Below the pieces are notes generated by a model. The model was not told where the DNA came from and searched no databases. It saw only the letters and a list, made by a program, of their open reading frames with translations. Positions 7,838 to 15,302 of a stretch of 64,000 nucleotides of DNA are shown here, one piece after another (the stretch's first letter is position 1; every line of letters begins with the position of its first letter). The DNA comes from Chloroflexi bacterium 54-19. Lineage in GTDB: Bacteria > Chloroflexota > Chloroflexia > Chloroheliales > Chloroheliaceae. The position numbers and the translations under genes are program-made. The DNA lies in the NCBI GenBank assembly GCA_001898225.1, contig MKTJ01000072.1:248001-312000 (forward strand), read 5' to 3'.

Positions 7838-9928
7838 ATGGACTCACCCCTGGTATCGCTAATCCTGCTGTCCATCAATTCTGGCCGTACTATTCGACAG
7901 ACGATACAGTCGGTGCTGGACCAAAGCTATTCGAACTGGGAGTTAATAATTGTTGATGACGGTTCTACGGATAATTCCGCCGAAGTCATCCGGTCTTTTA
8001 ATGACCCCAGGATTACCGCGATTTTTGATGAAAAAGGCCGGGGCACCGGCCAGACCTACAACCAGGCTTACGCCCTTTGTACCGGCAAATATACCGGTTA
8101 TATTGTGGCCGGTGATTGGTTTACCCCGGAGAAACTGGCGCGCCAGGTGGATTACCTGGAAACCCATCCTGAAACCGGTGTTGCCGGTACTTTTATTTTC
8201 GAGGTGGATGGCACCGGCCAGGTGCTTGAGGGGATTTTTTCGAACTGGTTCAACCAAAAACGTGATTTGAACCTGGGCGACAACTGGATTATCCAGAATT
8301 TTTTGTGCCATTCCTCGGTTTTACTTCGCAAAGAACTCCACGACCGGGTTGGTGGTTTAGACGCGGACCTGTTTTTGACGCCTGATTTTGATTTGTGGTT
8401 GCGCTGCCTGCTAAACGGGTTCAGGTTCCATGTCATACCGGAAAAGTTAACCTATTACCGTTCCCATCCTTCCAGTGTTTCAAACAATAATACTCAAAAC
8501 GACCTGTTTTTCGAGCTGGCTTATCTATTTTGCAAGCGCCTGGCCGGTTATCTCCAGGCCACCGGCAGGTCCGACCTTTTCATAAAAAGCTATAATTATT
8601 TCCGGTTAACTTTCTTTGAAGAGGTGCCGCCCTTTTTACTGGCGCGGCTTTATCAAAAACTTTCGAATTTCCCCCTATACCCCCCCGATTTTCTCTCGTT
8701 TAAGGCCGATTTCGGGTCCGACTGGGACCTGCAACTGGACCCCTTAAAAGAACAAACAATTAAATGGCCCGGCCCACAAAGAGTTTTGGATGTTCCTCGT
8801 GAGCGCGTACCAGCCCCTAACCAGGAAACACGGGCCGGGCTGCTTATTTATGATGATTATTTCCCCAATGTCTTATCCGCTTTCCGGGTTGCCGAATTTA
8901 ACTATTATTTAGCCAATTTGAATTGCGACATTGTCTCCGCCCAGCCAAATTTCGATACCTTAAAAGAGGAATATCTCTCTTTTTATCCCCAGAACAGGGA
9001 TAGGCTTAAGCGGTTTGTAGCCGAAACCGCCTTAAATTACCGGTTACTTTACGTGGTCTTTTTGAAAAATGCTTTCAAGCTTCTCCCCATTATCGAGCGA
9101 GAGGAAATTCCTTTTATTTTCACGCTCTATCCGGGCGGCGAATTTCTTTTCTACGACATCATTTCCGATTCCCGGGTACTCCGGTTGACAAACTCAAAGT
9201 TTTTTAAAAGGATGATAGTTACCCAGAAAATAACCTATAATTATCTACTTCGGAACGGTCTTTGCCCGCCTGAGAAAATCGAATATATTTATGGGGCGGT
9301 TATTCCAGCCGAATTATATAACCGTTTCTCCATTCCTCACCGTTATTATGGGCAGGATAAGGCGACCTTTGATATTTGTTTTGTTGCCATGAAATATATG
9401 GCGGAAGGGCGGGATAAAGGGTACGATGTTTTTTTAGAGGTTGCAAAAGTTTTAGCCCGGCTTAGCCCTCTTTTCCGGTTTCACGTGGTCGGTGGGTTTG
9501 GGGCGCAGGATATAGATGTCACAAGCCTGGCGGACCGTATCACTTTTTATGGTCACCAACCAACCAGCTTCTTCCCCGAATTTTATGCCGGGATGGATAT
9601 TACTCTTTCACCCAATATACCTTTCGTGTTAATGCCCGGCACTTTTGATGGGTTTCCTACCGGCGCCTGTAGCGAGGCAGCTTTGTGCGGAGTGGCAGTC
9701 TTTTGTACTGACCTTCTCAACGAGAATGAAGAATTCACCCCCGGTGAGGATATTTGTATTATCCCTGGGGAAGTTGAGGGGATTGTGGGAAAAATAATTC
9801 CTTACTTTAACGAGCCCTCAGCGCTTCACCGGCTGGCAAAGGCAGGTCAGCGCCGCTTCCGGGAAATATACGGTACACAACGCCAGCTTGTACCTCGCCT
9901 GAAATTATTTAAGAAATACCTTGGATGA
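7838..9928 (+). CDS. Bi-domain glycosyltransferase: GT2 N-terminus plus GT4-like C-terminus
   Basis: A 696-residue protein with a GT-A (family 2) domain at about 1-250 (SINSGRTIRQTIQSVLDQSYSNWELIIVDDGSTD) and a GT-B/GT4-like nucleotide-sugar domain at about 500-690 (FVAMKYMAEGRDKGYDVFLEVA, GTFDGFPTGACSEAALCGVAV). The first acidic pair (VDDG, 39-42) is intact, but the DxD region reads VAGDW (90-94), with one acidic residue missing. It probably acts at the cytoplasmic face of the membrane in surface polysaccharide or glycolipid assembly, although no membrane segment is seen. A second GT2 gene follows 84 bp downstream, so they likely work together. Confidence 0.88.
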   Translation: MDSPLVSLILLSINSGRTIRQTIQSVLDQSYSNWELIIVDDGSTDNSAEVIRSFNDPRITAIFDEKGRGTGQTYNQAYALCTGKYTGYIVAGDWFTPEKLARQVDYLETHPETGVAGTFIFEVDGTGQVLEGIFSNWFNQKRDLNLGDNWIIQNFLCHSSVLLRKELHDRVGGLDADLFLTPDFDLWLRCLLNGFRFHVIPEKLTYYRSHPSSVSNNNTQNDLFFELAYLFCKRLAGYLQATGRSDLFIKSYNYFRLTFFEEVPPFLLARLYQKLSNFPLYPPDFLSFKADFGSDWDLQLDPLKEQTIKWPGPQRVLDVPRERVPAPNQETRAGLLIYDDYFPNVLSAFRVAEFNYYLANLNCDIVSAQPNFDTLKEEYLSFYPQNRDRLKRFVAETALNYRLLYVVFLKNAFKLLPIIEREEIPFIFTLYPGGEFLFYDIISDSRVLRLTNSKFFKRMIVTQKITYNYLLRNGLCPPEKIEYIYGAVIPAELYNRFSIPHRYYGQDKATFDICFVAMKYMAEGRDKGYDVFLEVAKVLARLSPLFRFHVVGGFGAQDIDVTSLADRITFYGHQPTSFFPEFYAGMDITLSPNIPFVLMPGTFDGFPTGACSEAALCGVAVFCTDLLNENEEFTPGEDICIIPGEVEGIVGKIIPYFNEPSALHRLAKAGQRRFREIYGTQRQLVPRLKLFKKYLG

Positions 9929-9945
9929 GTACAAACCTTGTAGTA

Positions 9946-9976
9946 GCCGGGTTAGCAGTAAAAAGGTTAACCCGGC
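9946..9976 (+). terminator. Intergenic hairpin between the two glycosyltransferase genes
   Basis: GCCGGGTTA (9946-9954) pairs with TAACCCGGC (9968-9976). There is no strong T-run after it, so it may be a weak or factor-assisted terminator or an mRNA-processing structure within an operon. Confidence 0.4.
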
Positions 9977-10012
9977 CCTTGCATTAGCCCCAAGTAGAGA
10001 GGAACCGGGCAA

Positions 10013-11560
10013 ATGTCCCCAGAAAACCCCCAGGTAAGCGTCTTAATCACAACCTATAACGAAACCCAATACATCCGGGAAGCGATCCAGGGTGTGCTGG
10101 ACCAGACCTTTACCGGGTATGAATTGCTTATTATCAACCACGGACCCGCAGACAACACCGGGGAAATTGTCCGAGAATTTAAGGACGAGCGCCTTATCTA
10201 CCGGTTTGACCGGGACCAGAGTAGCGGCTTTGCCTTAAACACCTTGCTAAAACTCGCCAGGGGTAAATTTGTTTGTTTTGCCGGGGCGAATGATATTAGT
10301 CACCCCGACCGGCTCGAACGGCAATATAATTTCCTGGTGGAAACGGGCGGGAAAGGCGCCTTTGCCGGGTTAGAATTTACCGGGGAAGTCTATAGACCCC
10401 TCCAAATTGTTACCAAATCAGCCGACTACACCACCTTAACTGCCGCTACCCAGGCCGAAATGTTCAGCCTGCTATTCTTTAACCAGTTTAACGAAAACTT
10501 CTTCCCGGTTGAAACCGCCATGTTCGAGCGACAGGCTCTGCTTGAGGCCGGTTTATTTTCGAATACCTTTGTGCAACTTGCTCCCCAGGCTATGTGGCTA
10601 AAACTGCTGAAGAAAATTCCCCTTGCGGTCATGCCGGAAAAGCTGGTAAACCGCCTGGATGATTTTTACCACGTAAAAAACAGTGTCACTAAAGAGACCC
10701 TCGCGACCCAAACCATGTTCGAAGCCGTCCAGATCCGCCGGGAAGTTCTGGCTGATATTCCGGTAGACTTTTTTAAAGAGGCTTTCGCCGGACAATTGCG
10801 GCGGCCCGATTTCCAGGAAGGGCCGGAATTTGAGCTTGAGAAAGTTTTTATCTATTTCAAACATCTTTTACAACCGGTCCGGGCTGTCGGGCGAGAAAAA
10901 TTAAGCCTGTTACTGCAAGATCCTGCTATGCTGGCCGTCGCCCAGGAACATTATCAATTTGGGCTGTCCGAATTTTTTGCCCTTTGTGCAAGCCAGAACC
11001 TTAGCAGCATGATTGAAACGATTGCCCTTAGAGAGTGGGGCGTTAACCTTCATTTGACCTATAATACCCTCCGGGAAGAATATATTAAACTGGAAAACAA
11101 TTATTTAGGGCTGGAAAAAGGTTATAATGTCTTAGAATCCCAATATGCACTGCTACAGGAAAGGCACAATGACCTGGAAACGGAACACGCAAAGATCAAT
11201 AAATGGGCTAAATCCCTGGAAAACAAATACCTTTTAGCGGAAGATTTGTCCCGGAACCTGGAAGCAGAATACCTTAAACTCAAAAAAAGAACCCCCACCC
11301 TGCCAAAGGGAAGTTCTACGGGCAACCTGGCCTCCCTGGAAGCCGAACTACACCAGGCCAATTCACGGTTGGCCCGCCAGATCGAAGCCAACCGTGAACT
11401 CGAACAGACTTTAGCCCGTTTTGAGAAGGATTTGCGCCAACTTCAAGCGACCAGGACGGTCAGGCTGGCCGGTTTTACTGCTAAAACGCTGCGAAAGATT
11501 GTCACGAGTAAATATAACCCTCTCAGGCCCAACCGGAAAAGCGGTCAGGATTCTGTTTAA
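10013..11560 (+). CDS. GT2-fold glycosyltransferase-like protein with C-terminal coiled coil
   Basis: A 515-residue protein with a GT-A fold at about 7-230 (VSVLITTYNETQYIREAIQGVLDQTF) and a long heptad-rich coiled coil at about 345-495 (repeated LE..Y..LE patterns) ending in a basic tail. Two catalytic signatures are degraded: the usual VDDGS reads INHGP (41-45) and the DxD region reads GAND (91-94). It may be catalytically weak or inactive and act as a scaffold for the neighbouring transferase; this is inference. AGAGAGGA precedes the ATG. No transmembrane helix is evident. Confidence 0.82.
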   Translation: MSPENPQVSVLITTYNETQYIREAIQGVLDQTFTGYELLIINHGPADNTGEIVREFKDERLIYRFDRDQSSGFALNTLLKLARGKFVCFAGANDISHPDRLERQYNFLVETGGKGAFAGLEFTGEVYRPLQIVTKSADYTTLTAATQAEMFSLLFFNQFNENFFPVETAMFERQALLEAGLFSNTFVQLAPQAMWLKLLKKIPLAVMPEKLVNRLDDFYHVKNSVTKETLATQTMFEAVQIRREVLADIPVDFFKEAFAGQLRRPDFQEGPEFELEKVFIYFKHLLQPVRAVGREKLSLLLQDPAMLAVAQEHYQFGLSEFFALCASQNLSSMIETIALREWGVNLHLTYNTLREEYIKLENNYLGLEKGYNVLESQYALLQERHNDLETEHAKINKWAKSLENKYLLAEDLSRNLEAEYLKLKKRTPTLPKGSSTGNLASLEAELHQANSRLARQIEANRELEQTLARFEKDLRQLQATRTVRLAGFTAKTLRKIVTSKYNPLRPNRKSGQDSV

Positions 11561-11629
11561 GCTGTAAAGTTCATAAGGGATTTCAAGAAAGACTGCGATA
11601 AGAGGGCTACTGGCGTAGGGAGGTTAGTT

Positions 11630-11709
11630 ATTCAGGTCGCCAGACCTGAATGTCTACCCGGTTACCTGTCCCTAAAAAGTTTGAATTTAAGGGCAGATAA
11701 CCAGGGATT
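11630..11709. other. Tandem inverted repeats downstream of the second glycosyltransferase gene
   Basis: ATTCAGGTC (11630-11638) and GACCTGAAT (11643-11651) form a perfect 9-bp stem with a 4-base loop. A second, longer imperfect stem follows: CCCGGTTACCTGTCCCT (from 11658) against AAGGGCAGATAACCAGGG (to 11709). No T-run follows either, so they are not textbook terminators. They could be a transcript 3' structure or operators. Confidence 0.5.
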
Positions 11710-11770
11710 CAGCCTTGGGAACACATTTGGCATTTCACCGGAAGCGGTGTCCGGGCGGGCAGCCTGGAGA

Positions 11771-11959
11771 TTATAAACCCTTCTGCATGCTCAAGCGGCC
11801 ATTTTTGATGACTGCGGGCACTTTATTGGCGGACTGCGGTTTGCTTTCACTATACTGGTTTGCCTGCCGGACCTGGCGCTCGCGCTGAACTTCTTGCTTG
11901 TAAAGGTCGTGGCGGTAATTTACTTCGCTCATCATCACCTGAGAATACTGGTTAAACAT
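11771..11959 (-). CDS. Small hydrophilic protein of unknown function
   Basis: A 62-residue, highly charged and Gln/Arg-rich protein (MFNQYSQVMMSEVNYRHDLYKQEV start). The first 40 residues are predicted helical by eye, followed by a flexible tail. GGAAAGGAAG lies upstream of the ATG. It has its own long upstream region with a perfect 15-bp inverted repeat, which supports a real, regulated gene. I do not recognise a family. There are no cysteines, no membrane segment and no neighbours on the same strand close enough for an operon. Confidence 0.6.
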   Translation of the reverse strand: MFNQYSQVMMSEVNYRHDLYKQEVQRERQVRQANQYSESKPQSANKVPAVIKNGRLSMQKGL

Positions 11960-12430
11960 AATAATTCTTCCTTTCCTACTAAATTTCCAACAATTTACGA
12001 ATTTTTTTAATTTTCAAGTCTTCCAGGCTCAGTATTAGCCTTTGTTTGATTTTACCCGTTGGGTCCGTACAGTCCTTACATTTTGCGGCATTACTAATTG
12101 TTGCCAGGTTACTACTCAAGAATTTTTATTTTATTATCTCTAATCATCAATATTATTAATCTCAAAGTTAATATTATTGATGTTGTATTTCTATTATCCA
12201 TGGTTTTTGGAAATTGTCAACACCTTTTATAAAATAAGTTGTAAATCTTAATGTTGTGATTAATATTCTTAATTATATTTCAGTGGTCAGCATTTTTGGG
12301 GTGATTTACAACCAGGGGAAACGGCTTAACTCGGCCTTTTATAGGCTGATTTGCCCTGTCAACAAAGGAACTGGCTCAAAAGTTAACATGTTTAGTTCGG
12401 TTTGTTCCCAGGCGTTCTAACTGATCCCTG
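11960..12430. other. Very A+T-rich intergenic region
   Basis: About 470 bp between the small-protein gene and the terminator of the GH4 gene. No coding frame of note exists. The A+T content is well above the rest of the window, especially at 12100-12290. It holds the perfect inverted repeat listed separately and a second ATTAATATTCTTAAT stretch near 12261. It is presumably the control region of the 62-residue gene. Confidence 0.6.
12145..12182. promoter_or_regulatory. Perfect 15-bp inverted repeat, probable operator
   Basis: CATCAATATTATTAA (12145-12159) and TTAATATTATTGATG (12168-12182) are exact inverted copies with an 8-base spacer. The centre is about 205 bp upstream of the 62-residue gene. 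The A+T-rich arms and lack of a flanking U-run fit a protein-binding site better than a terminator. Confidence 0.6.
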
Positions 12431-12439
12431 GAAATAAAA

Positions 12440-12484
12440 AGACACCGGCTTTTTGAAAACGTCTGCTTTCAAAAGCCGGTGTCT
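12440..12484 (-). terminator. Intrinsic terminator of the GH4 gene
   Basis: AGACACCGGCTTTT and its inverted copy AAAAGCCGGTGTCT enclose a short loop (stem arms about 12440-12458 and 12467-12484, one bulge). On the minus strand TTTTTATTTCC follows. It sits 20 bp past the stop of the glycosidase. Confidence 0.85.
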
Positions 12485-12506
12485 CTAGAATGTTGGCCCC
12501 TACTGC

Positions 12507-14066
12507 TTATTTACCGGGTTTGCTGACCAGGTCGCCTTTGTCGGCGGCGGAGGCGTTCTTACGGGCTGCCGCTTTATCCTCGGCCAACTCCGTAACATTG
12601 CGGGTATGCAACCGGGCTGCTCCCTGCCCGCTGCGCAACCTGACGCGGGTATTATTGCGGACCGCTTCATCGAGCCGGGCCTGGGCAGGGCCGACCTCAT
12701 TCTGGTACTGGGGCAGCCAGCGGCTTTGCGCCACCAGCATTTCATCTACCAGTTGCCAGACCTCCTCAGGGTTACAGACTGCGCCGGTTAAGGGGTCGTG
12801 TAAGACCGCCTGTTTTAGCAGGGTGACATCCCCGTGTACCGCCGCCTCGACCGCCATTTCCTGCACCCTGACACTGGCGGCACAGGTAGCAGCGCAGGCC
12901 ATTGGTAGATTTCCCACTGTAGGAATATTCAGGCCGGTTTTATCGACATAGCCGGGGATTTCAACCACACACCCATCTGGTAGGTTGGTGATATGGTGTT
13001 CGTTCACCACGTTAAAATGGCCCCGGTAAACCCGGCCCGTTTCCAGGGCTTCAATAATATAGGAGGCGTGTTCTTCGCTGCGGTTGTTGGGCGAAATCAC
13101 CGGGGGCTCCTCTTTCAACCAGTTGGGGAAATCGGTCTCGAACCAGTTGCGCCCTTCGGTGGTTACCCGCAGATAGCCGCCTGTTTCACCGTTAATCCAC
13201 GAGGAAAGGTCAATCCAGTTCAGGATTTCTTCGGGACGCTTGCGATACCACGGCAGATATTCGCTCAGGTGGCCGTTTGATTCGGTGCTGTAATAGCCAA
13301 ACCGCTTTAGCACGTCAATTCGCACCTTTTCGGTCTGAGAGTATTTAGGATGCCTTGCAAAGAGTTCGGGTAATAGCGGAATAAAATCAATCCCTCGCCA
13401 TACCACCTTTATAAACCAGGTTTGGTGGTTCAGCCCTGCTGCAATCACATCAACTTCCCGGCGGTGCAATTTTGCCTCCGGTTCGAGCAACCCCTGTTCT
13501 TTAGCCCACATTTCGATAACACTTGTTATCTGCCAGTGAGCGCCCTGCACCCCGTGACATAACCCGATAGTTTTAACCTGGCCGTATTTGTTGCAGGCCC
13601 AGGTATTCATAGCCATGGGGTTTGAATAATTCAAAAAGAGCGCGCCCGGTTTGGCTACTTCCCTAATATCTTTGCAAAATTCCAGGAGCGGTGGAATCGT
13701 TCGCTGGCCGTACATGATGCCCCCGGCGCAGATAGTATCCCCGACACACTGGTCAATACCATATTTCAAGGGGATGTTAATATCCGTTTCAAAAGCTTCG
13801 AGACCGCCCTGCCGGATTACACTTATGACATAATCGGCATCGGCAATTGCCCGGCGCCGGTCGGTGGTAGCTTCAATCGTGGCGGGTAAATTATTGGCTT
13901 TTATTTCCCGCTCGCATAATTGAGTAACCATATCCAGGTTAGTCTGGGAAATGTCGGTAAAAGCAAAGTTTGTGTCGGCAAGTTCCGGGACCGCCAATAT
14001 GTCACGCATCAATGAGCGGGTAAAACCGATGGAACCGGCCCCAATCATTGCAATTCTAATGGGCAT
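12507..14066 (-). CDS. Family 4 glycoside hydrolase (alpha-galactosidase/alpha-glucosidase type)
   Basis: NAD+- and Mn2+-dependent glycosidase that acts through a redox-elimination mechanism on imported disaccharides or phospho-sugars. The Rossmann motif GAGSIGF is at 9-15, NYSNPMAMNTWA at 146-157, GLCHG at 168-172 (metal-ligand Cys170) and AGLNHQTW at 210-217 (His214). It has 519 residues, longer than the usual ~450, and the last 60 or so are charged and probably disordered. It is divergent from an AraC regulator gene with 234 bp between them, resembling the melR-melA arrangement. The exact sugar is not determinable; alpha-galactoside is the leading guess. Confidence 0.9.
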   Translation of the reverse strand: MPIRIAMIGAGSIGFTRSLMRDILAVPELADTNFAFTDISQTNLDMVTQLCEREIKANNLPATIEATTDRRRAIADADYVISVIRQGGLEAFETDINIPLKYGIDQCVGDTICAGGIMYGQRTIPPLLEFCKDIREVAKPGALFLNYSNPMAMNTWACNKYGQVKTIGLCHGVQGAHWQITSVIEMWAKEQGLLEPEAKLHRREVDVIAAGLNHQTWFIKVVWRGIDFIPLLPELFARHPKYSQTEKVRIDVLKRFGYYSTESNGHLSEYLPWYRKRPEEILNWIDLSSWINGETGGYLRVTTEGRNWFETDFPNWLKEEPPVISPNNRSEEHASYIIEALETGRVYRGHFNVVNEHHITNLPDGCVVEIPGYVDKTGLNIPTVGNLPMACAATCAASVRVQEMAVEAAVHGDVTLLKQAVLHDPLTGAVCNPEEVWQLVDEMLVAQSRWLPQYQNEVGPAQARLDEAVRNNTRVRLRSGQGAARLHTRNVTELAEDKAAARKNASAADKGDLVSKPGK

Positions 14067-14163
14067 CTAAATTAACCTCCTTGTTAAAGAGTTTGGGTTA
14101 GTAGTTTCTGGCTGAATGGGTAAGGTCTGGTAGGGCAGGGTTCCTTACTTTACTATCAGTTTA

Positions 14164-14197
14164 CAACCGAAATTTGAGGTTGCAATGGTCAGGTTGC
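14164..14197. promoter_or_regulatory. Candidate AraC-type operator half-sites in the GH4/AraC divergent region
   Basis: AGGTTGC occurs twice in direct orientation at 14177-14183 and 14191-14197, and CAACC/GGTTG at 14164-14168 and 14178-14182 forms a short dyad. They lie between the divergent starts at 14066 and 14301. AraC-family proteins usually bind direct half-sites, so this is plausible but short. Confidence 0.3.
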
Positions 14198-14300
14198 CCG
14201 GTTTATGGTCTATTTGTGATAAAATTAAACCTGGGATAACCCTTTTTTGAAGAGGAAAATCTGGGGTACTGGGAAAATATATTCCCATTGTGGGTAATTG

Positions 14301-15197
14301 ATGGACGACAATTCTTTACAAAAATTGAGGGGTATGCTGGATTCTCATTACAATGAGAGCGGCGGAATCGGGGTGCTTCAAACCGGCGACGATAGCAGTT
14401 ATTTTACCGGGCTGGAAACCCGGACGCAGCCCAGTTCTTATTACTGGGATGGTTTGAAACGCGGCGGCGACCCGGCTTTTCCAAGACTCCTCTTTCAATA
14501 TACCCTGGATGGCTACGGGTACTATTGCGAGGAAGGTCTCGAATATAAGCTGACCCCGAAAAAGGCTTTTATAACAATTATCCCCTCCGAGCATCACTAC
14601 TTTATTCCCAGGGAGTCGCCTTCCTGGACCTACTTCTGGCTTATCTTGCAGCACCCATACGTGGTAAATAGAATGGCCCTTCAGAAAAAGATGGTCGGGC
14701 CGGTCCTCACTATTGAACCGGAAAACCGGTTTGTCTTGCAGGCGGTGAAACTTTTCGAACACAGCTACCGCAAGACCTTTCGAGATAATTTTGTGAGCGA
14801 ACTGGCCCTCTTTGAATTTCTGCTGGAATACGAGCGCTTTGCCCAGCACCATGTCTATGAACCACTTTCGCGTGAGAATCTGTTGGAGGAAACCCGCCAG
14901 TATATTACAAGCAATCTGAAACGCCCGGTTGGCGTAACGGAACTGGCCGCCCTTAAAAATATGACCCGCAGCCATTATAGTCACTATTTTAAGGATACCA
15001 CCGGCCTTAGCCCGGCGCGGTTCATTCAAAAGGTCCGGCTGGAAGAAGTAACCAGGAAACTGGTTGAAACAAAATTTAAGCTGGAAGATGTCGCCAGGTT
15101 GTGCGGTTATGCCAATGCCAACCACCTCTGCAAGGTATTTCAACGCGAACTGCACATCAGCCCCGGCGAGTTTCGCCGCCAGATGGGCCTGGATTGA
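14301..15197 (+). CDS. AraC-family transcriptional regulator
   Basis: A 298-residue regulator. The N-terminal half is an AraC-binding cupin-like sensor domain (about 20-165), and the C-terminal AraC/XylS double helix-turn-helix occupies about 190-295 (VTELAALKNMTRSHYSHYFKDTTGLSPARFIQ, then LEDVARLCGYANANHLCKVFQRELHISPGEFRR). I use the ATG at 14301 rather than the TTG one codon earlier. It is divergent from the GH4 glycosidase and convergent with the GH106-like hydrolase, so it likely activates one or both in response to a sugar. Confidence 0.92.
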   Translation: MDDNSLQKLRGMLDSHYNESGGIGVLQTGDDSSYFTGLETRTQPSSYYWDGLKRGGDPAFPRLLFQYTLDGYGYYCEEGLEYKLTPKKAFITIIPSEHHYFIPRESPSWTYFWLILQHPYVVNRMALQKKMVGPVLTIEPENRFVLQAVKLFEHSYRKTFRDNFVSELALFEFLLEYERFAQHHVYEPLSRENLLEETRQYITSNLKRPVGVTELAALKNMTRSHYSHYFKDTTGLSPARFIQKVRLEEVTRKLVETKFKLEDVARLCGYANANHLCKVFQRELHISPGEFRRQMGLD

Positions 15198-15238
15198 TGT
15201 CCCCTCGCTACCGCTGGCCAGAATTGTTTATAGCTCTT

Positions 15239-15263
15239 AGTTACCCCATGTAACAGGGTAACT
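15239..15263. terminator. Bidirectional hairpin between convergent AraC and GH106-like genes
   Basis: AGTTACCC (15239-15246) pairs with GGGTAACT (15256-15263), and outer TGGCCA copies may extend the stem. It lies in the 105-bp gap between two converging genes. No clear T-run is present. Confidence 0.4.
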
Positions 15264-15302
15264 GGCCAAACGAGCGGCTTGCCTGGAACGCAATTAAATA
15301 AC

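Noticed and set aside
14316..15155. Minus-strand 279-codon frame opposite the AraC gene
   Set aside because: The AraC frame has clear domain motifs; the antisense frame has none.
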